Shown here in pieces: positions 1 through 8,685 of a DNA stretch of 64,000 nucleotides; the stretch's first letter is position 1; each line of letters opens with the position of its first letter. This stretch comes from JBQSUQ01 sp052384575 (GTDB lineage: Bacteria > Pseudomonadota > Gammaproteobacteria > Enterobacterales > Pasteurellaceae). The stretch lies in assembly GCA_052384575.1 (NCBI GenBank), contig JBQSUQ010000001.1; one strand, given 5' to 3'. Below the pieces are notes generated by a model. The model saw only the letters and a list, made by a program, of their open reading frames with translations. It searched no databases and was not told the DNA's origin. Both the position numbers and the translations under genes were made by a program.

Positions 1-12
1 TTTAAAGAACAA
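1..12 (-). promoter_or_regulatory. boxA-like antitermination element of an rRNA leader
   Basis: Read on the minus strand the first bases are TTGTTCTTTAAA, which resembles the rRNA boxA (TGCTCTTTAACA in E. coli) that recruits Nus factors before 16S rRNA. It lies about 110 nt downstream of a strong rrn-type promoter on the same strand. The 16S gene would start just outside the window, so this identification is inference from the motif and its position. Confidence 0.6.
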
Positions 13-63
13 TTGCATTCAGCAAGGTTTGAAATAATATCTTTTTCAGATTTTCTCGTCAAG

Positions 64-95
64 AAAAAATTAAGCTTTTTTTTCACTTAATTTTT
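64..95 (-). promoter_or_regulatory. Hairpin in rRNA leader, boxB-like
   Basis: An AT-rich inverted repeat (AAAAATTAAG / CTTAATTTTT on the minus strand) sits between the predicted rrn promoter and the boxA-like element. That is where the boxB hairpin lies in rRNA leaders. It has no T-run placement that would make it a clear terminator. The call rests on position only. Confidence 0.35.
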
Positions 96-118
96 CAACA
101 TTGCTTACCTTGCGTTGC

Positions 119-175
119 GGAGGTGCATTATAGGAATATTTTTGTTCCTTGCAAGTGTTTTTTATTATTTTTTTA
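119..175 (-). promoter_or_regulatory. rrn-type promoter reading leftward out of the window
   Basis: On the minus strand there is a -35 TTGCAA (149-154), a 16-nt spacer and a perfect -10 TATAAT (127-132), then a GC-rich discriminator GCACCTCCGC. An A-rich tract just upstream of the -35 (about 160-178) looks like an UP element. This architecture is typical of growth-rate-regulated, ppGpp-sensitive rRNA promoters. The boxA-like sequence downstream supports a 16S-23S-5S operon to the left. Positions 181-380 hold nothing else I can name. Confidence 0.7.
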
Positions 176-380
176 GGTTTCACTTACCGAATGATGGTTT
201 TTTAATCTTAACGATGGAAATCACATCAAAACGAGGTGTATTTTTAACTTTTTAAGATGTAGTCTGAAATTTTACCTAAGGCAAAAAATGAGTAAATTTA
301 TACCGCGCTTTTTTTATGTTATAAAATCAGATGAAATGATTGATTTAGATTTTTGATTAGCTTGAAGAAATGAAAGAAAG

Positions 381-457
381 TGGTCGGCGAGATAGGATTT
401 GAACCTACGACCCACTGGTCCCAAACCAGTTGCGCTACCAAGCTGCGCTACTCGCCG
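381..457 (-). tRNA. proM: tRNA-Pro (anticodon TGG)
   Basis: A 77-nt cloverleaf on the minus strand starts CGGCGAGTAGCGCAGC and ends with an encoded CCA. The acceptor arms CGGCGAG/CTCGCCG pair fully. The anticodon loop reads TTTGGGA with anticodon TGG, so it decodes CCN proline codons by wobble. It is the last of three co-oriented tRNA genes, in the order Arg-His-Pro, matching the enteric argX-hisR-leuT-proM operon without leuT. Confidence 0.95.
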
Positions 458-463
458 ATAAGA

Positions 464-540
464 TGGGGTGGCTAATGGGACTTGAACCCACGACAACCGG
501 AATCACAATCCGGGGCTCTACCAACTGAGCTATAGCCACC
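464..540 (-). tRNA. hisR: tRNA-His (anticodon GTG)
   Basis: The minus-strand cloverleaf starts GTGGCTATAGCTCAG and has anticodon GTG, the T-arm GGGTTCAAGTCCC and an encoded CCA. The base before the acceptor stem is G (540), opposite C73, which is the extra G-1 identity element of tRNA-His. It lies 6 nt upstream of tRNA-Pro and 27 nt downstream of tRNA-Arg, so the three are probably cut from one precursor. Confidence 0.95.
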
Positions 541-567
541 ATTGAATTGGCTGTTTGCATTGTCTCC

Positions 568-644
<77 letters not shown>

Positions 645-659
645 ACATTGCGTCGTTGC

Positions 660-695
660 GGGGCGTATATTAATGATTTCTCGAAATCTTGTCTA
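660..695 (-). promoter_or_regulatory. Promoter of the Arg-His-Pro tRNA operon
   Basis: On the minus strand there is a -35 TAGACA (690-695), a 17-nt spacer and a -10 TAATAT (667-672), then ACGCCCCGC, a GC-rich discriminator typical of stringently controlled stable-RNA promoters. The start would fall near 660, about 16 nt before tRNA-Arg. It lies just downstream of the wzz-like gene, so the tRNAs need not depend on read-through. Confidence 0.7.
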
Positions 696-780
696 GTACT
701 TTTTTTACTTTTTTTAACTTTGCGCACTCATTAGCTGCTAATTTGTTCGATTTGTTTAGAATTTATCTTCTCAATGCATA

Positions 781-1554
781 TTACTTCTTTTTACGAAGAA
801 AAATAAATAGCAATCCAAATAATAAACCAATACCAGCGCCAGCTGCTATCCACAAAATGCCATCAAATACCGGCTGGATGGGTTGAGTTGGCGATTTAAT
901 ATAATAATAAGCAACTAACTTATCATCTAAAGGTGAAACAGACTTCATCATATTTAATTTTGCTGACCAGTTCTCTGCATCTTGAGAGGAATTATTCTGG
1001 TTTGCTTTTACAGCTAAATTAATCTGATTAAATAAATTCTTCCATTTAATAATTAATTCATTATAAAGTACAGATTTTGCAGTCGAACTAGTATAGTCAA
1101 CAAAATTTGCGAGTACTTCCACTGCTTGCTTAGGATTATCTAAAGTAATCTGAATACTATCTGGAATATGTTGGCCTTCATCACCTGCGATAAATTTTGT
1201 ATTTTCAATTAATTCCTGTAATAAAGCCGCATCTCTTTCTGGCATATTCGTTTGACGTTGTTTATAAAATTCCTGATTTTGCCAGAAAGTTTGGAGATGG
1301 TCGTAGGATTGCGCTTGTTTTTTGAAGGCTGAATACACCAAAAGTGCGGTGTCTTTTTCTGTTGTTTTATCTTCTGTTAACGTTTGATACATAGAAGAAA
1401 GCGAATAATATGTACCTAATTGCTCAACTCTTGGTTTTTCAAGTTGCACTTCTGCTTGCCACTGCTCTTTTTTCAGCGAATTTACGCCATAACCAATGCC
1501 TGCACCAATAGCCGATAATAATAAAATCGTTAAAATATTCTTCAAAAACGTCAT
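781..1554 (-). CDS. wzzE: Wzz-family chain length determinant (WzzE-like)
   Basis: This 257-aa inner-membrane protein has a transmembrane helix at about residues 7-25, a long periplasmic region rich in Gln, Lys and Asn, and a second helix at about 232-252 ending in a basic tail. That two-helix topology with a glycine-rich C-terminal segment is the Wzz/PCP fold, which sets the modal length of undecaprenyl-linked polysaccharide. It is short for the family (typically about 320-370 aa). It follows wecA by 18 nt on the same strand, the enteric wecA-wzzE order. No polymerase, flippase or sugar-nucleotide genes accompany it here, so its real substrate is uncertain. Confidence 0.8.
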   Translation of the reverse strand: MTFLKNILTILLLSAIGAGIGYGVNSLKKEQWQAEVQLEKPRVEQLGTYYSLSSMYQTLTEDKTTEKDTALLVYSAFKKQAQSYDHLQTFWQNQEFYKQRQTNMPERDAALLQELIENTKFIAGDEGQHIPDSIQITLDNPKQAVEVLANFVDYTSSTAKSVLYNELIIKWKNLFNQINLAVKANQNNSSQDAENWSAKLNMMKSVSPLDDKLVAYYYIKSPTQPIQPVFDGILWIAAGAGIGLLFGLLFIFLRKKK

Positions 1555-1572
1555 ATTAATTTTTCCTTAAAA

Positions 1573-2649
1573 TTATTGCGCCATTTTCGCTTTACGTAAT
1601 GCGCGACGGCGTTGACGTCGAACCCAACGCGTAATTTTCCATGCTTTTGTAATGGAATAAGAATAGAGTAAGAATAAGCCAATAAACAAAATAAACATTA
1701 GCCATTCATTAATATAATAAATTTCCCCTAAAATACCAAAACCTGCACAAAGTGCCGCCATAAAAGTAATCACTAAGAATGCTTGTCGATGAGTAAGTCC
1801 TGAACGAACCATTAGATGATGAACATGTAAACGGTCAGGTCGGAAAGGGCTTTTCCCTTTACGGACTCGTCGAATAATAATCGCCACCATATCAATTAAT
1901 GGAATAGCAATAATCCACAAAGCAGTTACGGGATTCATTGGATGCCCTTTACCTTGGGTACTCAGGAGCAGAATCCAAATAATAGTAAAACCAATGAGCG
2001 TACTGCCACTATCCCCCATAAAAATTTTATATTTTTTACCAAAAGGGATACAAAGATTAAACATCACATAAGGGATAATCGCGACAATTAAGGCTAAACA
2101 CCATAGTGCTAAATCTTTTTGTCCATCCAAGTACATCAAAATTCCGACACCAGCAAAAGTCACGCTGGAAAGTCCACCTAATAAACCATCAATGCCATCA
2201 ATCATATTAAATGCATTAATAATGGCAATGGTGGCAAATACTGTAATAACTACGCCAATTGAACCTAGCGTGAATTTGAATGGCCCCACAATTTGTCCTA
2301 AGTGATCCAGCGACAAACGTCCATAATAGATCATTAATACGGATAATATTGCTTGAATTCCAGCGCGCAAAAATGGACTTATATCAAAACGATCATCTAA
2401 TACCCCAATGGCTAATAAGACGAAAACACTAAACAAATACAGTTGAGGGAGCTTTGTTTGATCCCATTGCAAAAGGTAGAAACAAAGATTACCGACAAAT
2501 AACGAAATTCCCCCAATTAATGGAATTGCGCCTTGGTGACGTTTACGATAATTCGGCTTATCCACTAAACCAACGGCAATTGCAATTGGACGCATAATGA
2601 GAATTGTGCAGAAAGCCGCTAAAAATGTTAATCCTAAATCTAGCCACAT
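1573..2649 (-). CDS. wecA: WecA: undecaprenyl-phosphate GlcNAc-1-phosphate transferase
   Basis: This 358-aa polytopic membrane enzyme transfers GlcNAc-1-phosphate from UDP-GlcNAc to undecaprenyl phosphate, starting lipid-linked glycan synthesis at the cytoplasmic face. Family motifs are all present: DDRFD (85-89), NMIDGIDGL (148-156), FMGDSGS (210-216) and the HVHH motif (275-278) that separates WecA/Rfe from MraY. About 10-11 hydrophobic helices are visible. It forms a two-gene unit with the downstream wzz-like gene. In enterics these two open the enterobacterial common antigen operon; here the rest of that operon is absent, so the product may feed lipopolysaccharide glycan assembly instead (inference). 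Confidence 0.95.
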   Translation of the reverse strand: MWLDLGLTFLAAFCTILIMRPIAIAVGLVDKPNYRKRHQGAIPLIGGISLFVGNLCFYLLQWDQTKLPQLYLFSVFVLLAIGVLDDRFDISPFLRAGIQAILSVLMIYYGRLSLDHLGQIVGPFKFTLGSIGVVITVFATIAIINAFNMIDGIDGLLGGLSSVTFAGVGILMYLDGQKDLALWCLALIVAIIPYVMFNLCIPFGKKYKIFMGDSGSTLIGFTIIWILLLSTQGKGHPMNPVTALWIIAIPLIDMVAIIIRRVRKGKSPFRPDRLHVHHLMVRSGLTHRQAFLVITFMAALCAGFGILGEIYYINEWLMFILFIGLFLLYSYSITKAWKITRWVRRQRRRALRKAKMAQ

Positions 2650-2810
2650 ACCTTATTAATGCCTTAAAAATAAACATAAAAAATTCTTGCAAAGAATATC
2701 ACTAATCAAATTGAATTGCAGAATATTTTTTATAAAACAGCAAAATATTCATAAAATTACAGTACAATATGACCATATTTATTGAACATACGCAAAAAGA
2801 AGGAAAAACA

Positions 2811-4094
2811 ATGTCAAATTCAACCGCACTTTTTAGTCGTGCTCAACAGGTTATTCCTGGTGGAGTAAATTCGCCAGTTCGAGCCTTTAAAGGCGTAGGC
2901 GGAACACCTGTGTTTATTCAAAAAGCGGAAGGCGCTTATATTACAGATAGTGATGGCAAACAATATGTTGATTATGTAGGTTCTTGGGGACCTATGGTTT
3001 TAGGTCATAATCATCCAGCGATCATTAAAGCGGTTCAAGATGCTATTCCTAACGGTTTAAGCTTTGGCGCACCAACTGAAGGAGAAATTACATTAGCCGA
3101 ATTAGTTTGTAAGTTAGTACCATCTATTGAATTAGTGCGAATGGTCAGCTCTGGAACAGAAGCAACAATGTCCGCTATTCGTTTAGCAAGAGGATACACG
3201 CAACGAGATAAAATCATTAAATTCGAAGGTTGTTATCATGGCCATTCCGATTCGTTATTAGTCAAAGCAGGATCCGGCGCGTTAACATTGGGGCAACCTA
3301 GTTCCCCTGGGGTGCCAGCTGATTTTGCTAAGCACACTATTACTTGCACCTATAACGATATTAATTCGGTTAAAGCCGCTTTTGAGCAATATCCAGATGA
3401 AATTGCTTGCGTCATCGTTGAGCCTGTTGCAGGCAATATGAACTGTATTCCGCCTAAAAACAACTTCCTTCAGGGATTACGTGAACTTTGCGATCAATAT
3501 AAATCAGTATTTATTATTGATGAAGTAATGACGGGCTTTCGCGTTGCTCTAGGTGGCGCCCAATCTTATTATGGCGTAACGCCAGATCTGACTTGTTTAG
3601 GTAAAATTATCGGTGGAGGAATGCCTGTTGGCGCCTTTGGTGGTAAACGAGAAATTATGCAACATATCGCACCAACAGGTCCTGTTTATCAAGCGGGTAC
3701 TCTGTCCGGTAATCCAATTGCAATGGCTGCTGGTCTAGCTTGTTTAACTGAATTATCTAAAGCAGGCAATCAAGAAAAATTAGCTGCACAAACCGAAAAA
3801 CTGGCTTTAGGTTTAAAAGCACTCGCAGATAAACATAATGTACCATTTACCGTACAATACGTAGGCGGCATGTTTGGTTTATTCTTTACCGAGCAAACAG
3901 AAATTAATAATTTCCAAGATGTGATGAAATGCGATGCAAATAAATTTAATCGTTTCTTCCATTTAATGTTAGAGCAAGGTATTTACCTCGCTCCATCAGC
4001 TTACGAGGCTGGCTTTATGTCTCTTGCTCATTCCGAACAAGATATTGACCGCACTTTAGCGGCTGCGAATAAAGCATTTGCAGCTTTAACTTAA
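2811..4094 (+). CDS. hemL: HemL: glutamate-1-semialdehyde 2,1-aminomutase
   Basis: This PLP enzyme converts glutamate-1-semialdehyde to 5-aminolevulinate in the C5 haem pathway. The chosen start gives 427 aa (SNSTALFSRAQQVIPGGVNS...), the usual family length, and is preceded by an AAGGAAAAA ribosome site. An in-frame start at 2769 would add 14 residues not expected in the family. The PLP lysine lies in CLGKIIGGGMPVGAFGG (about residue 265), with FIIDEVMTGFR before it. Haemophilus influenzae requires exogenous haem, so an intact early-pathway gene is notable but is common in the genus. It is convergent with ettA across a shared terminator. Confidence 0.95.
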   Translation: MSNSTALFSRAQQVIPGGVNSPVRAFKGVGGTPVFIQKAEGAYITDSDGKQYVDYVGSWGPMVLGHNHPAIIKAVQDAIPNGLSFGAPTEGEITLAELVCKLVPSIELVRMVSSGTEATMSAIRLARGYTQRDKIIKFEGCYHGHSDSLLVKAGSGALTLGQPSSPGVPADFAKHTITCTYNDINSVKAAFEQYPDEIACVIVEPVAGNMNCIPPKNNFLQGLRELCDQYKSVFIIDEVMTGFRVALGGAQSYYGVTPDLTCLGKIIGGGMPVGAFGGKREIMQHIAPTGPVYQAGTLSGNPIAMAAGLACLTELSKAGNQEKLAAQTEKLALGLKALADKHNVPFTVQYVGGMFGLFFTEQTEINNFQDVMKCDANKFNRFFHLMLEQGIYLAPSAYEAGFMSLAHSEQDIDRTLAAANKAFAALT

Positions 4095-4112
4095 TAACAA
4101 TTTATCAACCAT

Positions 4113-4147
4113 AAAAAAATCCAACCACAACAGGTTGGATTTTTTAT
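4113..4147. terminator. Bidirectional terminator between hemL and ettA
   Basis: The perfect inverted repeat AAAAAATCCAACC / GGTTGGATTTTTT has a short loop. The flanking A and T runs allow it to work on both strands, as expected between convergent genes. Confidence 0.85.
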
Positions 4148-4155
4148 TTACACAT

Positions 4156-5826
4156 TTACTTAGCAATACGTTTGTATTTGATACGATGTGGCTGAGTGGC
4201 ATCAGCACCAAAAGTTTTCTTTTTCCACTCTTCATAGTCTGTGAAGTTACCTTCGTAGAAGGTCACTTTGCCTTCATCGCCGTAGTCTAAAATGTGGGTA
4301 GCTATACGGTCTAAGAACCAGCGGTCGTGGGAAATCACCATCGCACAGCCTGGGAATTCTAAGATCGCATTTTCCAACGCACGCAAGGTTTCCACATCTA
4401 AATCGTTGGTCGGTTCGTCCAGTAGCAATACGTTTCCGCCCACTTGCAACAGTTTTGCTAAGTGTAAACGACCACGTTCGCCGCCCGATAATTCGCCGAC
4501 GCGTTTTTGTTGATCCACGCCTTTGAAGTTGAAACGTCCTACATAAGCACGACTTGGGATTTCAAAATTGCCGATTTTCATAATATCTAAACCGCCAGAA
4601 ACTTCTTCCCATACAGTTTTCTTGTCATCCATTGCGTCTCTAAATTGATCCACCGATGCCATTACAACAGTTTCGCCCAAGGTAATTGAGCCTGCATCTG
4701 GTTTTTCTTGCCCTGAAAGCATACGGAATAAGGTGGATTTACCTGCTCCGTTCGCTCCGATAATACCCACAATCGCTCCTTTCGGAATGCTGAAAGAAAG
4801 GTTGTCGATCAAGGTGCGGTCGCCGTAAGATTTGGTTAAATTCTGCACTTCGATCACTTTATCACCTAAGCGTGGGCCAGGTGGAATAAAGAGTTCGTTG
4901 GTTTCGTTACGTTTTTGGTATTCGCCACTGTTAAGCTCTTCAAAGCGTGCCATACGGGCTTTGCTTTTCGCTTGACGACCTTTTGGATTTTGGCGAACCC
5001 ACTCCAACTCTTTCTCAATGGATTTTTGGCGTGCCGATTCAGCAGCCTGCTCTTGTGCTAAACGTTTTTCTTTCTGTTCTAGCCAAGAGGAATAGTTGCC
5101 TTCCCAAGGAATACCCTCACCGCGGTCAAGCTCTAAGATCCAACCTGCCACATTATCTAAGAAGTAACGGTCGTGGGTAATTGCCACTACAGTACCTTCG
5201 TAGTCATGCAAGAAACGCTCTAACCAAGCTACCGATTCTGCATCTAAGTGGTTGGTTGGTTCATCTAATAACAACATATCCGGTTTTTCAAGCAACAAAC
5301 GGCACAGTGCAACTCGGCGGCCTTCGCCCCCTGATAAATGTTCAATTTTAGCGTCCCAATCTGGCAAACGTAACGCATCAGCAGCACGCTCTAATTGGTT
5401 GTCTAAATTGTGTCCATCATGAGCTTGAATAATCGCCTCAAGCTCTGCTTGTTCCGCTGCTAATTTATCAAAATCTGCATCAGGATCAGCATATAATGCA
5501 TAAACTTCATCTAAACGTGTTAGCGCATTTTTTACTTCATAAACGGCTTCTTCAATAGCTTCACGCACCGTTTGCTGAGGTTCTAATTTTGGCTCCTGTG
5601 GTAAATAACCAATTTTGATCCCCGGTTGCGGACGCGCTTCCCCTTCAATATCTTTATCAATACCCGCCATAATGCGAAGTAAAGTGGATTTACCTGCACC
5701 ATTTAGACCAAGCACCCCAATTTTTGCACCAGGGAAAAAGCTCAGAGAAATATCCTTTAAAATATGACGCTTCGGTGGCACGACTTTGCCAACTCGGTGC
5801 ATCGTATAAACAAATTGTGATGACAT
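4156..5826 (-). CDS. ettA: EttA: energy-dependent translational throttle ABC-F ATPase
   Basis: This 556-aa ABC-F protein binds the ribosomal E site and gates entry into elongation according to the ATP/ADP ratio. It contains two ATP-binding cassettes without membrane domains: Walker A GLNGAGKST then LSGGEGRRVALCR with LLLDEPTNHLDAES, and a second set GANGAGKST, LSGGERGRLHLAK and LLLDEPTNDLD. The start SSQFVYTMHRVGKVVPPKR matches the E. coli N-terminus and has a GAGAG ribosome site. An upstream in-frame ATG at 5874 would read through an uptake-signal hairpin and is rejected. It lies between serS upstream and hemL (convergent). Confidence 0.95.
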   Translation of the reverse strand: MSSQFVYTMHRVGKVVPPKRHILKDISLSFFPGAKIGVLGLNGAGKSTLLRIMAGIDKDIEGEARPQPGIKIGYLPQEPKLEPQQTVREAIEEAVYEVKNALTRLDEVYALYADPDADFDKLAAEQAELEAIIQAHDGHNLDNQLERAADALRLPDWDAKIEHLSGGEGRRVALCRLLLEKPDMLLLDEPTNHLDAESVAWLERFLHDYEGTVVAITHDRYFLDNVAGWILELDRGEGIPWEGNYSSWLEQKEKRLAQEQAAESARQKSIEKELEWVRQNPKGRQAKSKARMARFEELNSGEYQKRNETNELFIPPGPRLGDKVIEVQNLTKSYGDRTLIDNLSFSIPKGAIVGIIGANGAGKSTLFRMLSGQEKPDAGSITLGETVVMASVDQFRDAMDDKKTVWEEVSGGLDIMKIGNFEIPSRAYVGRFNFKGVDQQKRVGELSGGERGRLHLAKLLQVGGNVLLLDEPTNDLDVETLRALENAILEFPGCAMVISHDRWFLDRIATHILDYGDEGKVTFYEGNFTDYEEWKKKTFGADATQPHRIKYKRIAK

Positions 5827-5853
5827 AATCAATCTCTCAATAATAAATAATGG

Positions 5854-5884
5854 AAAAAGTGCGGTCTTTTTCACCGCACTTTTT
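5854..5884. terminator. Uptake-signal inverted pair acting as serS terminator
   Basis: AAAAAGTGCGGT and ACCGCACTTTTT form a 12-bp stem with a 7-nt loop between the serS stop and the ettA start. Both arms are complete Haemophilus uptake signals, a well-known arrangement that doubles as a rho-independent terminator. Confidence 0.8.
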
Positions 5885-5903
5885 AATGAAAATTGGTTAT
5901 CGG

Positions 5904-7196
5904 TTACTTACCAATGACTTCCAAACCGCCCATATATGGACGTAATACTTCAGGCACCGTAATGCTGCCATCTGCATTTTGGTAGTTTTCTAAAATAGCT
6001 ACCAAAGTACGACCCACCGCTAATCCAGAACCATTTAAGGTATGTACTAAACGAGTTTTCTTGTCAGTTTTTGCACGACAACGCGCTTGCATACGGCGTG
6101 CTTGGAAATCCCACATATTTGAACAAGAAGAAATTTCACGATACGTATTTTGTGCTGGTACCCAAACTTCTAAATCATAGGTTTTGCAAGAACCAAATCC
6201 CATGTCGCCAGTGCAAAGTAAGACTTTGCGATACGGAAGATTTAATAACTGCAATACTTTCTCTGCATGACCTGTTAATTCTTCAAGGGCTTGCATTGAC
6301 TTCTCAGGTTCAACAATTTGCACTAATTCCACTTTATCAAATTGGTGCATACGAATTAAACCGCGCGTATCACGACCATAAGACCCCGCTTCAGAACGGA
6401 AACAAGGAGTATGTGCCGTCATTTTGATTGGCAATTGCTCCACATCAATGATTTCATCACGCACTAAATTGGTTACTGGCACTTCAGCAGTTGGAATAAG
6501 CGCATAAGGCACTTCACCTTCTAATGGTTTAGTATGGAACAAATCTTCGCCGAATTTAGGTAATTGACCTGTTCCATATAAGGTCGCGTGATTAACTAAA
6601 TAAGGCACATAGGTTTCTAAATAACCATGTTGTTCAGTGTGTAAATCAAGCATAAATTGCGATAAAGCGCGGTGCATTTTAGCAATTTGTCCTTTCATAA
6701 CCACAAAACGTGCACCACTTAATTTCACACCAGCCGCGAAATCTAAACCACCCGCTAATTCTTCACTAAGGCTAACATGATCTTTAATCTCAAAATCAAA
6801 TTGGCGAGGCGTTCCCCAACGTAAAATTTCTTTATTTTCTGAGTCATCTTTACCTAAAGGCACTTCATCGGCTGGTAAATTTGGGATAGTCAATGCAATT
6901 TTCATTAACTCTTCTTGCACGTCTTCTAATAAGGCTTTTGCTTGGGTTAATTCAATACCCATGCTGTCTACATCAGCTAATAGCACTTCAATATTTTCGC
7001 CACGAGCTTTGGCAGCACCAATCACTTTGGAACGCGCATTACGCTCAGCTTGTAAGGTTTCTGTTTTGATTTGTAATGCCTTACGCTGTTCTTCCAATTC
7101 AGTGATTTTAGCCACATCTAACTCAAAATTACGTTTTAATTTTAGCTGTTGTGCCACTTCCTCAAGATTATTACGCAATAAATTTGGATCGATCAT
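5904..7196 (-). CDS. serS: SerS: seryl-tRNA synthetase
   Basis: This 430-aa class II synthetase charges tRNA-Ser and tRNA-Sec with serine. The N-terminal about 110 residues form the long charged coiled-coil arm that contacts the variable arm of tRNA-Ser. Motif 2 is seen as FRSEAGSYGRDTRGLIRMHQF and motif 3 as GSGLAVGRTLVAILEN near the C-terminus. The length equals the E. coli enzyme. It is the last gene of the conserved lrp-ftsK-lolA-rarA-serS run but has its own 80-bp upstream gap, with a TATAAAAT-type -10 near 7235, so it is probably transcribed separately as well. Confidence 0.97.
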   Translation of the reverse strand: MIDPNLLRNNLEEVAQQLKLKRNFELDVAKITELEEQRKALQIKTETLQAERNARSKVIGAAKARGENIEVLLADVDSMGIELTQAKALLEDVQEELMKIALTIPNLPADEVPLGKDDSENKEILRWGTPRQFDFEIKDHVSLSEELAGGLDFAAGVKLSGARFVVMKGQIAKMHRALSQFMLDLHTEQHGYLETYVPYLVNHATLYGTGQLPKFGEDLFHTKPLEGEVPYALIPTAEVPVTNLVRDEIIDVEQLPIKMTAHTPCFRSEAGSYGRDTRGLIRMHQFDKVELVQIVEPEKSMQALEELTGHAEKVLQLLNLPYRKVLLCTGDMGFGSCKTYDLEVWVPAQNTYREISSCSNMWDFQARRMQARCRAKTDKKTRLVHTLNGSGLAVGRTLVAILENYQNADGSITVPEVLRPYMGGLEVIGK

Positions 7197-7276
7197 ATAC
7201 TGTTCCTATTCATAATTAACGCTATATTCGCGTTATTTTATAACGTATTACAAAAATAAACTAGCTAGAATACGGA

Positions 7277-8620
7277 CTATTTCCACCGCACTTTATGACT
7301 TTTTTGATCTTGTTCGCGTAGCCAATCTAGTTTTTCTTTGATTTTTATTTCCAAGCCACGATCTGTTGGGAAATAATATTGGCGATCTTTTAATTCAGGA
7401 GGGAAATAATTTTCACCAGCAGCATAAGCATTGGGCTCATCATGTGCATAACGATATTCAGCACCATAACCAAGTTCTGCCATTAATGCTGTTGGTGCAT
7501 TACGTAAATGTAATGGCACATCAAAATCAGCACTTTGTTTAGCTTCTTGCTTCGCCGCATTAAAAGCCTTGTATACGGCATTACTTTTCGGTGCTACAGC
7601 TAAATACACGATGGCTTGAGCAATGGCTCGCTCGCCCTCTGCTGCTCCCACTCGCGTAAAACAATCCCAAGCAGCTAAAGCGACTTGCATTGCGCGAGGA
7701 TCTGCATTTCCCACATCTTCCGAGGCAATAGCAAGCAAGCGTCTTGCGACATAAAGTGGATCGCCACCCGCAGTAATAATGCGAGCATACCAATATAATG
7801 CTGCATCTGGCGATGATCCTCGAACAGATTTATGTAGGGCTGAAATCAGATCATAAAAGCGATCGCCTTGTTTATCAAAACGAGCTTGCGATTCACCTAA
7901 AATTTCGGTTAATAAAGTGCGGTGCAAAAATTTCACTTTTTGCTCATTTTCATCCGCCATATCCACCATTAATTCTAAGCAATTCAGTGCTAAACGAGCA
8001 TCACCATGCACATAATCTGCCAAGCTTTGCAATAAATTCTGCTCAAAATCCAACCGCACTTTTCCTAAACCACGTTCATTATCCGCAATGGCTTGTTGTA
8101 AAACCTGAAGAATTTCCGCAGAACTCAGCGGTTTCAGCACATATACTTTCGCGCGAGAGAGTAAAGCGCTGTTTAATTCAAAAGAAGGATTTTCTGTTGT
8201 CGCACCAATAAAAATAATGGTGCCATCTTCAATATGTGGCAAAAAGGCATCTTGTTGGCTTTTATTAAAACGATGAACTTCATCAACAAACAAAATGGTT
8301 GAACGTCCTGCGAAACGATGTTGCTTGGCTCGTTCTATGGCATCGCGAATTTCTTTCACGCCACTGGTTACCGCCGAAATGCGTTCCACTTCAGCATTAA
8401 TATGGTGAGCAATAATTTCAGCTAAGGTTGTTTTGCCTGTTCCCGGAGGTCCCCAAAAAATCATTGAATGAGGGTGCCCCATTTCAATGGCTTTACGTAA
8501 TGGCTTACCCACGCCAATTAAATGCGATTGTCCGCAATATTCCTCTAAATTCCGCGGACGCATTCTAGCTGCCAGTGGACGAAAATCATCTTCACTAAAA
8601 TCTAAGCTGAAATTTGGCAT
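7277..8620 (-). CDS. rarA: RarA (MgsA): replication-associated recombination AAA+ ATPase
   Basis: This 447-aa AAA+ ATPase of the RarA/Mgs1/WRNIP1 family acts at stalled replication forks and binds SSB and single-stranded DNA ends. It has Walker A GPPGTGKTT (57-65), Walker B ILFVDEVHRFN (about 108-118), sensor 1 IGATTENPSFELN and the tetramerising MgsA C-terminal domain with EDVGNADPRA. It lies between lolA and serS on the same strand, as in enteric bacteria. Confidence 0.95.
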   Translation of the reverse strand: MPNFSLDFSEDDFRPLAARMRPRNLEEYCGQSHLIGVGKPLRKAIEMGHPHSMIFWGPPGTGKTTLAEIIAHHINAEVERISAVTSGVKEIRDAIERAKQHRFAGRSTILFVDEVHRFNKSQQDAFLPHIEDGTIIFIGATTENPSFELNSALLSRAKVYVLKPLSSAEILQVLQQAIADNERGLGKVRLDFEQNLLQSLADYVHGDARLALNCLELMVDMADENEQKVKFLHRTLLTEILGESQARFDKQGDRFYDLISALHKSVRGSSPDAALYWYARIITAGGDPLYVARRLLAIASEDVGNADPRAMQVALAAWDCFTRVGAAEGERAIAQAIVYLAVAPKSNAVYKAFNAAKQEAKQSADFDVPLHLRNAPTALMAELGYGAEYRYAHDEPNAYAAGENYFPPELKDRQYYFPTDRGLEIKIKEKLDWLREQDQKSHKVRWK

Positions 8621-8685
8621 TTCACTTCCCTATAAAATAAAAATGGCAGAGAAATCTCACACCATTTTTATTGTTCTATACGATA

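Noticed and set aside
5827..5874. Longer EttA start
   Set aside because: It runs through an uptake-signal hairpin and adds residues absent from the family.
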